From positions 6,908,001 through 6,972,000 of the forward strand of contig NZ_CP139247.1 in the NCBI RefSeq assembly GCF_034087045.1: 64,000 nucleotides of DNA. Reading direction: 5' to 3'. Below, one piece after another: positions 1 to 9,438 of the stretch (position 1 is its first letter; each line of letters opens with the position of its first letter). The stretch is from Chitinophaga sancti. GTDB lineage: Bacteria; Bacteroidota; Bacteroidia; Chitinophagales; Chitinophagaceae. Under the pieces are notes generated by a model. That model saw nothing but the letters and a program-made list of their open reading frames with translations. It was not told the origin of the DNA and did not search any database. The translations under genes and the position numbers were made by a program.

Positions 1-394
1 GACCTTGGACAAGAAAAGCGATTTTTTCCTGTTAAAGTTTGAAATTGGCGGATCAGTTAGCGTAATTTGTGACCGTTGTGGGCAACCATTTAATCTTCAG
101 CTATGGGATGATTTTACCCAGGTGGTGAAGATGGTGGAGAATCCTGAGGAGATTGAAGGTGATGAGGATCCGGAAGTATCTTATATTTCGAGAACGGAAT
201 CGCACCTGAATGTCGGTGAATGGATTTACGAATTCATCAACCTGAGCATTCCTATGCAGAAGATACACCCGGATGTGGATGGCAAAAGCACATGTGATCC
301 GAAAGTATTGGAAATGCTGGACCAGATGAACAAACAATCTGACGCTCAGGACAATCCAATTTGGAAAGACCTGGACAAATTCCGGAGCAATTAA
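1..394 (+). CDS. YceD family protein (DUF177), 5' end cut by window edge
   Basis: The frame is open to the left edge, so the N-terminus is missing; the TTG at 5 is most likely an internal codon. About 130 C-terminal residues remain. A CDRCGQPF motif (one CxxC) followed by an acidic stretch and a later STCDP cysteine fits the YceD/DUF177 family, which is linked to 23S rRNA accumulation. Its place just before rpmF and plsX is the conserved bacterial order and is the strongest support. The three genes run in the same direction with gaps of 66 and 42 bases and probably share a transcript that starts outside the window. Confidence 0.85.
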   Translation, partial: TLDKKSDFFLLKFEIGGSVSVICDRCGQPFNLQLWDDFTQVVKMVENPEEIEGDEDPEVSYISRTESHLNVGEWIYEFINLSIPMQKIHPDVDGKSTCDPKVLEMLDQMNKQSDAQDNPIWKDLDKFRSN

Positions 395-460
395 GCCGGG
401 ATCTTAAGGGAAAAGATACTTATTGAAACATTAAACTAGGACAATTAAAAACTAAATACG

Positions 461-655
461 ATGCCAAATCCGAAACGCAGACATTCTCAGCAAAGATCAG
501 CTAAGAGAAGGACGCATTACAAGGCCTTTGCGGATACTTTAAGCACAGATAGCGCAACTGGTGAAGTGCACCTGAGACATCGTGCTCACTGGGTAGAGAA
601 TAAACTGTACTACAGAGGAAAAGTTGTATTGGAAAAACAAAGCAGCGCTAAATAA
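461..655 (+). CDS. rpmF: 50S ribosomal protein L32
   Basis: A 64-residue basic protein opening with MPNPKRRHSQQRSAKRRTHY, the hallmark N-terminus of bacterial L32, a component of the large ribosomal subunit. It has no cysteines at all, so it is the zinc-independent form lacking the C-terminal Cys4 knuckle. It lies between yceD and plsX as in most bacteria, which couples ribosome assembly and phospholipid synthesis genes. Length and start are typical of the family. Confidence 0.97.
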   Translation: MPNPKRRHSQQRSAKRRTHYKAFADTLSTDSATGEVHLRHRAHWVENKLYYRGKVVLEKQSSAK

Positions 656-697
656 TTTTACTATTTTTACCCCGAGCAAAGACAAATTTAAACGTTC

Positions 698-1639
698 ATG
701 AGAATCGGGCTAGATATGATGGGCGGTGATTATGCCCCCGTCGAAGCAGTAAAAGGAGTAAAATTATTTTTAGATACTGTTGCAGCAGATGCACATCTGG
801 TGCTGATTGGTGATGAGGCAGCCCTGGCTCCCTTATTATCTGAAGCACAGTTGGACCAATCAAAATATTCAGTTGTTCATTCATCCCAGGTTATTGGGAT
901 GAATGAACATCCTACCAAGGCGCTGAAGGAAAAGCAACATTCTTCTATCAGTATTGGGTTTCACCTGTTACAGAGCGGGAAGATTGATGCCTTCATCAGT
1001 GCTGGAAATACGGGCGCTATGATGGTTGGAACATTCTATTCCATCAAAGCGATTGAGGGGGTTCAGCGACCAACGATATCTACACCAGTGCCAAGATTGG
1101 ACGGCTCTATCGGGCTGTTACTCGACGTTGGTATCAATGCCGATTGTAAAGCAGAAAACCTGCTCCAATTTGCAATACTTGGGTCTCTCTATTCCAAACA
1201 TATCCTGAATGTAAGTAACCCTACTGTAGGTCTGCTGAATATCGGAGAAGAGGAAGGTAAAGGTAATTTGCTGGCACAAGCCACTTATCCTTTGCTGAAA
1301 GAACACCCTGGTTTAAATTTCATTGGCAATGTGGAAGGTCGTGATGTACTGACTGGCAAGGCTGATGTCATTGTATGTGAAGGTTTTACGGGGAATGTTG
1401 TACTCAAGATGGCTGAATCACTGCACGATATAGCAGTACAGCGGAATATTAATGATGAGTACATGGACCGGTTTAACTTCCAGAGCTATGGCGGTACACC
1501 TGTATTAGGCGTATCTAAGCCGGTGATCATAGGTCATGGTATATCGAAAGATACTGCCTTTAAGAATATGATTGTGCTGGCTCAACAAATGATCGAAACG
1601 AAACTGCTGGAGAAGATCCGGGAGAGCTTTGTGAAATAA
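698..1639 (+). CDS. plsX: phosphate acyltransferase PlsX
   Basis: PlsX converts acyl-ACP to acyl-phosphate, the donor used by PlsY in the first step of phosphatidic acid synthesis, and is a peripheral membrane enzyme. The 313 residues begin with the family signature RIGLDMMGGDYAPVEAV and contain SAGNTGAMM near residue 108 and VCEGFTGNVVLK near residue 228. Length is normal. It is the last gene of the yceD-rpmF-plsX set; fabH, which often follows, is absent and a terminator begins 30 bases after the stop. Confidence 0.96.
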   Translation: MRIGLDMMGGDYAPVEAVKGVKLFLDTVAADAHLVLIGDEAALAPLLSEAQLDQSKYSVVHSSQVIGMNEHPTKALKEKQHSSISIGFHLLQSGKIDAFISAGNTGAMMVGTFYSIKAIEGVQRPTISTPVPRLDGSIGLLLDVGINADCKAENLLQFAILGSLYSKHILNVSNPTVGLLNIGEEEGKGNLLAQATYPLLKEHPGLNFIGNVEGRDVLTGKADVIVCEGFTGNVVLKMAESLHDIAVQRNINDEYMDRFNFQSYGGTPVLGVSKPVIIGHGISKDTAFKNMIVLAQQMIETKLLEKIRESFVK

Positions 1640-1669
1640 TTTACATCCTATTAGAACTAAAAATTATTG

Positions 1670-1697
1670 ATACCAGTCGCAAGGCTGGTATTTTTTT
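1670..1697 (+). terminator. intrinsic terminator after plsX
   Basis: Seven-base stem ATACCAG (1670-1676) / CTGGTAT (1685-1691) with an 8-base loop, running into a row of seven T. It ends the yceD-rpmF-plsX transcript. Confidence 0.8.
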
Positions 1698-1708
1698 ACG
1701 TTGTATAA

Positions 1709-1741
1709 AAACAAGGTCGGACATAATGCCCGACCTTGTTT
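1709..1741 (-). terminator. terminator of the histidine kinase gene, possibly bidirectional
   Basis: Twelve-base perfect stem (1709-1720 with 1730-1741) just past the stop of the minus-strand kinase gene at 1744. Read on the minus strand the hairpin is followed by a T-run, so it serves mainly the kinase transcript; it could also act as a backup for plsX. Confidence 0.75.
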
Positions 1742-1743
1742 CT

Positions 1744-4700
1744 TTATACAGGATTTGCCGACAGTGGCAACTTTACATAAAATGTAGTACCGACCGTTAA
1801 CTGTGTCTCAAACCAGATCTCTCCCCTCGCCTGCTCCACTATATTCTTACACATCGCTAACCCTAAACCAGTCCCTGAATTCTTTGTTGTAAAGTTCGGT
1901 ACAAATATTTTTGACTGAACCTCAGGCGGAATACCATCCCCATTATCCGATACACTCACCACTACCCAACCCGGATCCTCCTCCTCCATATTGATGGTGA
2001 TGATCCCCTCTCTTTCTTCCGGTATAGCCTGTATCGCATTCTGCAGGAGATTGGTAAACAACCGGTTCATCTGTGTCTTATCTGCAAATACATAAAACGC
2101 ATGCCCCGGATGATTGAACTGAATTGTACTATGTTCGTGGCTTTGGTACAACTCTTTCAGAGAATGTAATACCTCATTCAGCATCAACACCTCACTATTC
2201 GCCTCCCCTATCCTTGCAAATGCAGAGAAATCTGATGCGATATTCGCCAGATGCTCTATCTGCTCTACCAACGTACGCGCTACATTCGTAGACAGCTGTT
2301 TTACATTTGGAGCATCATTATCTATCGCTCTTTGCAGATACTGAATACTCAGTTTCATAGGCGTGAGCGGGTTCTTGATCTCATGCGCCACCTGTCTCGC
2401 CATTTCTCTCCACGCCCCTTCACGCTCACTCTTTGCCAATCTGGCCGCACTCACCTCGAGCTTTCTCACCATCTTATTGTATTCTTTTACCACAGCCCCG
2501 ATCTCATCATCCTTTTCCCATTCTATCTCATCATTCTGCTGCCCTAAGCTCACATGGCGCAAGCGCTCTGTTACTAAGGAGAATGACTTTGTAATAGAGT
2601 TGGTAATTAATAATGCTAATAACCCTGCTATTAAGAATATAAACGCATTGAAATTGATGAGCGCCACTAAGAAGTTGGAGATCTGCTGGTTCAATTCCGT
2701 TTGCGTTGCAAAATACGGTACATTCAGATAAGCGAAGATCTCTCCATTATTACGCAACGGTGCATAGCCTGATAAGTACCCCATCGAACCGATCTTCTCC
2801 TTCTGTATCCACTGGATCTTTTGCTGACGCCCCAGTTGCATATACGCATCCGGATTTATTTTTCTCGACAACAACCCTTTCTCTGTAATCAGTGGCTGCG
2901 TTGTTACCTGCAAATTTCCATCCCTGTCATAAATGTTTATATCCAACGCCCGCTCATCTGCAATCTCACCTATAGATTCTGACAAACTGGCCTGGAATAT
3001 CGGATCATACAGATCCTCCAGGTCATCAAACATGCGTTGATTTGCAAATACCTTCTCCACTTCATGCGTCACCTCATTGATCGTATGGCTCAGACGTTCC
3101 TTATTCTCTCTTTCAGAACGATCAATGAAGAACAATACCGTGGTCAGACCCAGGATCACAAATGCAAATACCACAATGAAAATAATGGTCCCGGTTACCT
3201 TTCTCCTGATATTAATATTGACCAGTGATTTAAGGTTGCCAATCCGCATCCTTGCTTTCACCAACAGATCCAGCACCCTGTAAATAGCAATGATCAACAG
3301 GAACAGGCAGAACATGTACGCAAAGAGCGTGATAAATTCTATAAAGCTCCGGATCTCTTTTGCCACAATCACTACCTTGTCTTTCGATGCTTTGTAGTAC
3401 ATCAGCGAATACCCATTCACCTTCTTCACCGTCACTTCATCTGTAGGCATATCCGAATCGTACAACTTGACCGGAAACGAGTAATCATTGTTATTATTTA
3501 CCAGTTGCCCCTTGTCATAAATCGCATAAGAATAGGTCGCATTAGACTCTTTTTCAGGGTCATAGATTTCTCCATCCACCAGCAATTCAGGATACAATCG
3601 TTGTGAATTGACCACCGCTGGTGTCAGCTCATATACCAGGTAGCCTGCCTTCTCCCCATTGCGATAAAAATCTTTCTGACCTATATAGCTATAATCATTG
3701 AATCCTCTTTCATTATAATAGAGATCGTTCCCGATCAGTTCTGATTCCACCAGCATCTTCCTGCTCAGTGAATAGAAAGAACTGGTGTCGCCACCATAAA
3801 TCGGCATCCCGTTCTCATCAAAGGCATAGATGTCTACCTTAAATCGACCCAGGTATCCTTTGAAATATTTTTGCTTCAACTCATTCTCCAGGGTACTCCT
3901 CGGCATATTCCCCCCATTCGCCTGTTGAAAAAAGTATTGCAATAGTTCATCCTGCTCCATCTGCTTTGTTACATCAGTGAGCAACATTTCCAGATAAGGG
4001 TCCTTTTGTTTCGACAATTCTATCGCCATTCTTTCACGCAGACTCAGCTCCTTCTGATCGTTGTAATACACCAGCACCGCAGAGGTTGTGATTGTCAGCA
4101 AAAACAACCAGAACAAAAACGGCACTGTCGCCAGGCTATTCTCAAATTTAAATGCCAGTGCATCCAGCAGGATCACATAGATGATCAGCCATATCACCAA
4201 AGCAATGGAATAATGTATCTCCGGATTATGGATCCTGAACACCAGCCACACTACGCCGACTATCGCCAGGAATACATACTTGGTACGATGCCTGAAACTG
4301 GTCAACTCATTGAGCAGTGAATTCACAATCTGTGAAAAGAAGAGGAAGCTAAACGCGATGAACCCTAATATGATCGCACCGATGATGCTGTATTCATTCA
4401 GACTGAATGGGTTCGCCACATCAAAAGAAATGCGGGAGTCGATCACCAGGCTCTGAATGAGCTCAGACAAAAACTGTCCGACCACGTACATGATGTAACT
4501 ACTCAGAATGATCACCCCTCTTTGCTGCCATGCATTCTTCACCGGAGGCGCTTTGATGGATTTTACATGCTGCCTGAAAAACAGCAACAACCAAAACGTC
4601 AGCGATACGTTCAGCAACAGGTCGCCCAGCGATCGGAAGATCTCGTCCTTTGCATAGATCAAAGGCGTGAAGATATTGAGTGTTCGCAGGTTGAAAGGAA

Positions 4701-5514
4701 ACGGGTACAGGTAACTCAATAACCTGAATACGACAATGACAGCCAGCAGGAACAGAAACCCATTCAGGGCGCTCTTTTGTCTTGCCAGCGTCGCGGCAAA
4801 GAGGTTGATGAAGATCAATACACAGAAACAACCCATTACTCTGAGTATGACACTCAGTAGGTTAGGAGGCTTGGTATCCAATGTTCTGTCGTAGTGCAGG
4901 TAAAAAAGGATCAGCCCTTTGCCATTGAGTACGGGTATGCCGGGGGCTTTGAGGTTGATATTGTATTCCCGTCCCAGCGCAGGTTTATCATAAAAGTGAT
5001 CGACCAGGTAATTGTTCGTAATACTATACTCCATCATGACCGGTATCACACCGACCATAAAGCGTTCATGCCCAGCCTCCGGACTAAACACCCGTCGGCA
5101 CAGCACTTCATAATATCCGTTCTTTAATTTTACAAAACGGTTTCCATCCACCAGCGGCACCTGCCATTCCTCCGGTGTTACCATATTGGTGCTCCAGAAT
5201 ACCAGCCAGCGGCCGGCCTCACTGCTATCGTAGGCAAAAACATAAAAGTCCTTTGTATCCAGGCTTTTTATTTCCTTCTCATTGTAATTGCGTGAAAAAA
5301 GATGGTTGAGCAGAAACTGATCTTTGATTATTTTTTCAAAAGACGCTTCCCGCTGGGAGATACTTTTTTCCAGGCTACGCTTCACTCCCATGGGGGAGGA
5401 ATAGTAGGACCAGTAGTTACTGAACAGGAAGGAAAAGGTAAACAGCCAGGCTGCTACGATCAGTAGGTATCCGTGTCGGATGAAGAAAAGTCGTATTTCT
5501 TTAATGTCTAGCAT
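1744..5514 (-). CDS. large membrane sensor histidine kinase, NtrY-like
   Basis: A 1256-residue sensor kinase. The N-terminal half has several hydrophobic segments (about residues 16-34, then a cluster roughly 220-480), two large extracytoplasmic regions and a last membrane pass before a HAMP-like linker. The C-terminal kinase core is complete: H-box AHEIKNPLTPMKLS with the phospho-acceptor near His1044, N-box NLLQNAIQ, G1 DNGDGIPP and G2 GTGLGLAMC. The KNPLTPMKLS version of the H-box is typical of NtrY-type kinases. No response regulator lies beside it, so it is an orphan here; its partner and signal are unknown. The gene overlaps the end of mazG by 7 bases, implying co-transcription. Confidence 0.88.
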   Translation of the reverse strand: MLDIKEIRLFFIRHGYLLIVAAWLFTFSFLFSNYWSYYSSPMGVKRSLEKSISQREASFEKIIKDQFLLNHLFSRNYNEKEIKSLDTKDFYVFAYDSSEAGRWLVFWSTNMVTPEEWQVPLVDGNRFVKLKNGYYEVLCRRVFSPEAGHERFMVGVIPVMMEYSITNNYLVDHFYDKPALGREYNINLKAPGIPVLNGKGLILFYLHYDRTLDTKPPNLLSVILRVMGCFCVLIFINLFAATLARQKSALNGFLFLLAVIVVFRLLSYLYPFPFNLRTLNIFTPLIYAKDEIFRSLGDLLLNVSLTFWLLLFFRQHVKSIKAPPVKNAWQQRGVIILSSYIMYVVGQFLSELIQSLVIDSRISFDVANPFSLNEYSIIGAIILGFIAFSFLFFSQIVNSLLNELTSFRHRTKYVFLAIVGVVWLVFRIHNPEIHYSIALVIWLIIYVILLDALAFKFENSLATVPFLFWLFLLTITTSAVLVYYNDQKELSLRERMAIELSKQKDPYLEMLLTDVTKQMEQDELLQYFFQQANGGNMPRSTLENELKQKYFKGYLGRFKVDIYAFDENGMPIYGGDTSSFYSLSRKMLVESELIGNDLYYNERGFNDYSYIGQKDFYRNGEKAGYLVYELTPAVVNSQRLYPELLVDGEIYDPEKESNATYSYAIYDKGQLVNNNNDYSFPVKLYDSDMPTDEVTVKKVNGYSLMYYKASKDKVVIVAKEIRSFIEFITLFAYMFCLFLLIIAIYRVLDLLVKARMRIGNLKSLVNINIRRKVTGTIIFIVVFAFVILGLTTVLFFIDRSERENKERLSHTINEVTHEVEKVFANQRMFDDLEDLYDPIFQASLSESIGEIADERALDINIYDRDGNLQVTTQPLITEKGLLSRKINPDAYMQLGRQQKIQWIQKEKIGSMGYLSGYAPLRNNGEIFAYLNVPYFATQTELNQQISNFLVALINFNAFIFLIAGLLALLITNSITKSFSLVTERLRHVSLGQQNDEIEWEKDDEIGAVVKEYNKMVRKLEVSAARLAKSEREGAWREMARQVAHEIKNPLTPMKLSIQYLQRAIDNDAPNVKQLSTNVARTLVEQIEHLANIASDFSAFARIGEANSEVLMLNEVLHSLKELYQSHEHSTIQFNHPGHAFYVFADKTQMNRLFTNLLQNAIQAIPEEREGIITINMEEEDPGWVVVSVSDNGDGIPPEVQSKIFVPNFTTKNSGTGLGLAMCKNIVEQARGEIWFETQLTVGTTFYVKLPLSANPV

Positions 5515-6269
5515 TTTTTTGCTTCGTTCCAGAGTTCATCCATTTCACCCAGCGTCATTTCATCCAAAGATTTGCCTTTTTCGGCCGCTTTCATTTCAAT
5601 ATATTGGAAGCGGCTGATAAATTTTTTGTTGGTACGTTCCAGTGCATTTTCTGCATCAATCTTCAGAAAACGTGAATAGTTGACCAGGGAAAAGAGTACA
5701 TCCCCGAATTCCCCTTCAATTTCGTCTTGATTGCCCGTAGCCACTACTTCTTCTAGTTCCTGTACTTCTTCTTTCACTTTATCCCATACCTGCTCTGTAG
5801 TATCCCACTCAAAACCGACAGTTTTGGCCTTGGATTGCAGGCGCATTGCCTTTACCAGCGCGGGTAGGGATACAGGTACACCACTGAGTACAGAGGTTTT
5901 ACCTTCTTTCAGTTTCAGTTTTTCCCAGTTTTGTTTAACGGCTTCCTCATCTTCGGCTTTGACATCGCCATAGATGTGCGGATGGCGGAAGATGAGTTTT
6001 TCACAGATGCCGTTGATCACGTCTGTCATGGTAAACTGCCCTTGTTCGGCTCCTATTTTGGCATAAAAAACGATATGGAGCAGCAGGTCGCCCAGTTCTT
6101 CCTTAATGGCTTTCCAGTCGGAAGTGGTGATAGCGTCTGCCAGTTCATATAATTCTTCAATAGATTGCTGACGCAGGGTGTGGATGGTTTGTTTTCTATC
6201 CCAGGGGCATTTTTCCCTGAGATCATCCATAATACTGAGTAGCCGTTCGAAGGCCGCGTTATTTTCCAT
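5508..6269 (-). CDS. mazG: nucleoside triphosphate pyrophosphohydrolase MazG
   Basis: MazG hydrolyses NTPs and dNTPs to monophosphates and pyrophosphate, cleaning the nucleotide pool and influencing (p)ppGpp levels. The 253 residues hold two MazG modules. The first has the metal-binding EExxE...ExxD set (Glu38, Glu39, Glu42, Glu58, Asp61) after the signature KCPWDRKQT; the second starts around residue 150 with VGFEW. The start is fixed by the family N-terminus (AFERLLSIMDDLREKCPWD). A TATATTTG box ends only 4 bases before the ATG, so the mRNA probably has almost no leader. It is the first gene of a pair with the downstream sensor kinase. Confidence 0.93.
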   Translation of the reverse strand: MENNAAFERLLSIMDDLREKCPWDRKQTIHTLRQQSIEELYELADAITTSDWKAIKEELGDLLLHIVFYAKIGAEQGQFTMTDVINGICEKLIFRHPHIYGDVKAEDEEAVKQNWEKLKLKEGKTSVLSGVPVSLPALVKAMRLQSKAKTVGFEWDTTEQVWDKVKEEVQELEEVVATGNQDEIEGEFGDVLFSLVNYSRFLKIDAENALERTNKKFISRFQYIEMKAAEKGKSLDEMTLGEMDELWNEAKKC

Positions 6270-6273
6270 TTGT

Positions 6274-6281
6274 CAAATATA
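6274..6281 (-). promoter_or_regulatory. Bacteroidota -7 box of mazG
   Basis: TATATTTG on the minus strand matches the TAnnTTTG consensus of Bacteroidota primary-sigma promoters and ends 4 bases upstream of the mazG ATG, predicting a leaderless or near-leaderless transcript. Confidence 0.55.
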
Positions 6282-6355
6282 AGGAATATGTGTCCGCTGC
6301 TAATTTCGGGCCGAAATTTGAAGATATCCGGCCGGCCATCATATGTTAATTTCTT

Positions 6356-6389
6356 TTTGTTGATGACAAAGGCATTTTCTTTACATTTG
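6356..6389 (+). promoter_or_regulatory. promoter of tex
   Basis: TTTG at 6356-6359 and TACATTTG at 6382-6389, 22 bases apart, match the -33/-7 elements of Bacteroidota promoters. The tex ATG is at 6431, leaving a leader of about 35 bases. Confidence 0.6.
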
Positions 6390-6430
6390 TCGGCCGGTTT
6401 AATCACCGTAAAAAGACTAATTTTCGTTTC

Positions 6431-8695
6431 ATGAATACCAAACACATTGCACTTATTTCGTCTGAATTGGGCATTCCAGCCCGTTCAGCTGAGAATACCA
6501 TGAATTTGCTGGCAGAAGGGTCTACGGTACCCTTTATCAGTCGCTACCGTAAGGAAGTGACAGGCAGCCTTGATGAGGTGCAGATAGGCCGTATTGAAGA
6601 CCTGCAGAAACGTTACAAGGAAATTGATGAACGTCGTGCGTTCATTATCAAAACCATTACAGACCAGGAGAAAATGACCCCTGAGCTGCAGGACAAACTG
6701 GAAAATACCTGGGTACTGACAGAACTGGAAGATATTTATCTGCCATACAAACCTAAACGTAAGACCAGGGCTACTGTGGCGATTGAAAAAGGTCTTGAAC
6801 CACTGGCTAAAATGCTGTTTGAACAACAGGAAGGTGTACCACAATCCCTTGCAGAACAGTTCCTTAACGAGCAGGTAGCCTCTACGGATGAAGCCCTGAA
6901 AGGTGCCCGCGATATCATGGCTGAGTGGATTAACGAAAATGCTGAGCTGCGTGACAAAATGCGTAAGCTTTTCAACCATACATCTGTTTTAACCTCCAAA
7001 GTGATCGAAGGCAAAGAAGAGGAAGGCAATAAATACAAGGATTACTTCGATTTCAACGAAGATTTCAGCAAAATACCTTCTCACCGTGTACTGGCTATTC
7101 TGCGTGGAGAGGCTGAAGGGTTCCTCTATGGCACCATTGCGCCAAACGAGGAAGATGCGATTGAGATCATGGAGAAACAATTCATTACCACCCGCAATGC
7201 TGCTGCAGAGCAGGTAGGCAAGGCGATCACAGATTCTTACAAGCGTCTGCTGCGTCCTTCCCTGGAGAATGAATTCCGTGCACTGGCCAAAGACAGAGCG
7301 GACCAGGAAGCAATCGAGGTGTTCGCAGAGAACCTGCGTCAGCTGTTGCTTGCTGCACCACTGGGTCCTAAAGCCGTGATTGCCATTGACCCGGGTTATA
7401 GAACCGGTTGTAAAGTGGTAGCGCTTGACAACCAGGGTAATATGCTGGACAACGATGTAATTTACCCATTGGAAAAGAACTATAAACGTGATGACGCAGA
7501 AGCCCTGCTGAAAAAATGGGCTGATCGTTATGACACTTCTGCTATCGCAGTTGGTAATGGTACTGCTGGTAGAGAGACAGAAGAATTTGTGAAGAAGATT
7601 GATTTTGGTAAAAAGATCAATGTATTCATGGTGAATGAAAGTGGTGCTTCTGTGTATTCTGCATCTGAAGTAGCGCGTGAGGAGTTCCCTGAATTTGATG
7701 TAACCGTACGTGGTGCAGTATCTATTGGCCGCAGACTGATTGATCCACTGGCAGAGCTGGTGAAGATTGATCCAAAAGCGATTGGTGTGGGGCAGTACCA
7801 GCACGATGTGAATCAGTCCCAGTTGAAACAGAGCCTGGACAGAGTAGTGGTAAGTTGTGTGAACAATGTAGGTGTGAACCTGAATACAGCTTCCAAACAC
7901 CTGCTGGCGTATGTATCTGGTTTAGGACCAAGCCTGGCGGAGAATATTGTAAAATACCGTAAGGAGAATGGTGCATTCAGCAATCGCTTACAGCTAAAGA
8001 AAGTAACCCGTTTGGGTGAAAAGGCGTTCGAACAGTGTGCGGGCTTCCTTCGTATTGAGAATGGCGATAATCCACTGGATAATTCAGCAGTACACCCTGA
8101 GCGTTATAAACTGATAGAGAGCATGGCTTCCAAACAGAATTGTACCGTACAGGATCTGATAGCGAAAGAAGATCTGCGTAAGCAGATCAATCCTAAAGAG
8201 TATGTGAGTGAAGAAGTAGGTCTGCTTACTTTGGAAGACATCCTGAAGGAGTTGGATAAGCCAAGTCGTGACCCACGCGATGAGATAGCGATCTTTGAAT
8301 ATGCAGAAGGTATCAAGAGTATGGAAGATCTGAGAGTAGGAATGACATTGCCAGGTGTGGTGACGAATATTACGAACTTCGGTGCGTTTGTGGATGTAGG
8401 GGTGAAACAGGATGGCCTGGTGCATATTTCTCATCTGAGCAATAAGTATATCAGCAACCCGAATGAGGCAGTGAAGTTGAACCAGAAAGTAACGGTGACA
8501 GTGTTGGAGGTAGATCCATCCCGTAAGCGTATATCCTTGTCAATGAAGACGAATGAGCCTGCGCAGCAGCAGCAACCAAGGAATAGGGAGCAGCAGCGTA
8601 GACCGGATAATAATAACAATAATAAGAAGGCAGCACCAGCACCTTTGAATGATTTCCAGGCTAAGCTGGCGGAGTTGAAGAAGAAGTTTAATTAA
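6431..8695 (+). CDS. Tex family RNA-binding transcription accessory protein
   Basis: Tex (YhgF) is a conserved nucleic-acid-binding protein tied to transcription and RNA quality control. The 754 residues show the family layout: helical N-terminal part, a YqgF/RNase H-like domain starting near residue 315 (AVIAIDPGYRTGCKVVALD), helix-hairpin-helix repeats around residues 495-530 (GLGPSLAENIVKYR) and an S1 RNA-binding domain about 640-710 (VTNITNFGAFVDVGVKQDG). The tail after S1 is rich in Gln, Asn, Arg and Lys, with a run of five Asn, and is probably disordered. Length is normal. Divergent from mazG; followed by a strong terminator. Confidence 0.96.
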   Translation: MNTKHIALISSELGIPARSAENTMNLLAEGSTVPFISRYRKEVTGSLDEVQIGRIEDLQKRYKEIDERRAFIIKTITDQEKMTPELQDKLENTWVLTELEDIYLPYKPKRKTRATVAIEKGLEPLAKMLFEQQEGVPQSLAEQFLNEQVASTDEALKGARDIMAEWINENAELRDKMRKLFNHTSVLTSKVIEGKEEEGNKYKDYFDFNEDFSKIPSHRVLAILRGEAEGFLYGTIAPNEEDAIEIMEKQFITTRNAAAEQVGKAITDSYKRLLRPSLENEFRALAKDRADQEAIEVFAENLRQLLLAAPLGPKAVIAIDPGYRTGCKVVALDNQGNMLDNDVIYPLEKNYKRDDAEALLKKWADRYDTSAIAVGNGTAGRETEEFVKKIDFGKKINVFMVNESGASVYSASEVAREEFPEFDVTVRGAVSIGRRLIDPLAELVKIDPKAIGVGQYQHDVNQSQLKQSLDRVVVSCVNNVGVNLNTASKHLLAYVSGLGPSLAENIVKYRKENGAFSNRLQLKKVTRLGEKAFEQCAGFLRIENGDNPLDNSAVHPERYKLIESMASKQNCTVQDLIAKEDLRKQINPKEYVSEEVGLLTLEDILKELDKPSRDPRDEIAIFEYAEGIKSMEDLRVGMTLPGVVTNITNFGAFVDVGVKQDGLVHISHLSNKYISNPNEAVKLNQKVTVTVLEVDPSRKRISLSMKTNEPAQQQQPRNREQQRRPDNNNNNKKAAPAPLNDFQAKLAELKKKFN

Positions 8696-8717
8696 TTCTT
8701 TGTTTTTTACAATTATA

Positions 8718-8759
8718 AAAAGAGGGTGTATCTAATTTGTGATACACCCTCTTTTAATT
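8718..8759 (+). terminator. intrinsic terminator after tex
   Basis: Fifteen-base perfect stem (8718-8732 with 8741-8755) with an 8-base loop; A-rich before and T-rich after, starting 22 bases after the tex stop. Confidence 0.85.
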
Positions 8760-8885
8760 CGGATACCTGATGGGGCCAGGTTCCATTTTATGCGTTTCCC
8801 GGGAGTTTCATTTCCTTCTTTATTTCCTGAAAAAGGTCTTATTCTGGTTAGAGAACTCCCTCTTTTATGAATGTTATCACCTGAC

Positions 8886-9404
8886 TCAATTACCGAATTT
8901 CTCTTTCCACTTTAGTAGTTTCTCCGGAAATCTCGGATCCCGCTCCTCACTATACAGCTTTACAATCCCATTTACCGCTACACCAGCGTACACGACATCA
9001 GATTTCATATCGATTGCAATCGCGGCTTCATCAGCCCCGCAATAGTGTTTACGACAGCCCTGGTTATATAGCACATCATTTTCCACTTCAATAGGAGGTG
9101 CGACGTCAAAACGTTCGCGCAGCGTATTGTTATCATTCCCTAACAAAGTTTTAAGCCGCGATTTGAGCGGTTCATGTTGCAGTATATCCGTTTCCGTAAT
9201 ATACTTACCGTCGTACTGTTCAAAATGCTTCCAGGAGGTCACTTTCACGGGTTCAATCGCGTCGTTAATGGTTATCATTGTGTCTGTCGCTGGCGCTTCA
9301 ATGTTGTCTTTCTTCTCCCTTACATTATTCATTGAGGGTTCTTTGCACCCGAAGATGCATGCAGCCATCACGATGATGGCTGTTACATGTTTGGTAAATG
9401 TCAT
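8886..9404 (-). CDS. small hypothetical lipoprotein
   Basis: 172 residues with a lipoprotein signal peptide: a basic start, a hydrophobic stretch and a lipobox-like IFGC with Cys at residue 20, so the mature protein should be membrane-anchored in the envelope. The mature part is hydrophilic. A conserved-looking motif GCRKHYCGADEAAIAIDM around residue 118 has two Cys and a His spaced as in a small metal site, and the later AGVAVNGIVKLYSE stretch reads as beta strands. I do not recognise the family. It lies 34 bases after the enoyl-CoA hydratase gene in the same direction and may be co-transcribed with it. Confidence 0.7.
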   Translation of the reverse strand: MTFTKHVTAIIVMAACIFGCKEPSMNNVREKKDNIEAPATDTMITINDAIEPVKVTSWKHFEQYDGKYITETDILQHEPLKSRLKTLLGNDNNTLRERFDVAPPIEVENDVLYNQGCRKHYCGADEAAIAIDMKSDVVYAGVAVNGIVKLYSEERDPRFPEKLLKWKEKFGN

Positions 9405-9438
9405 GATTTCATTGTTCGCGGCCTTTCTATAGCCGCTA

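Noticed and set aside
6989..7900. 303-residue open frame on the minus strand inside tex
   Set aside because: It is antisense to conserved tex domains, its peptide is low-quality and Cys/His-rich, and no promoter or start supports it.
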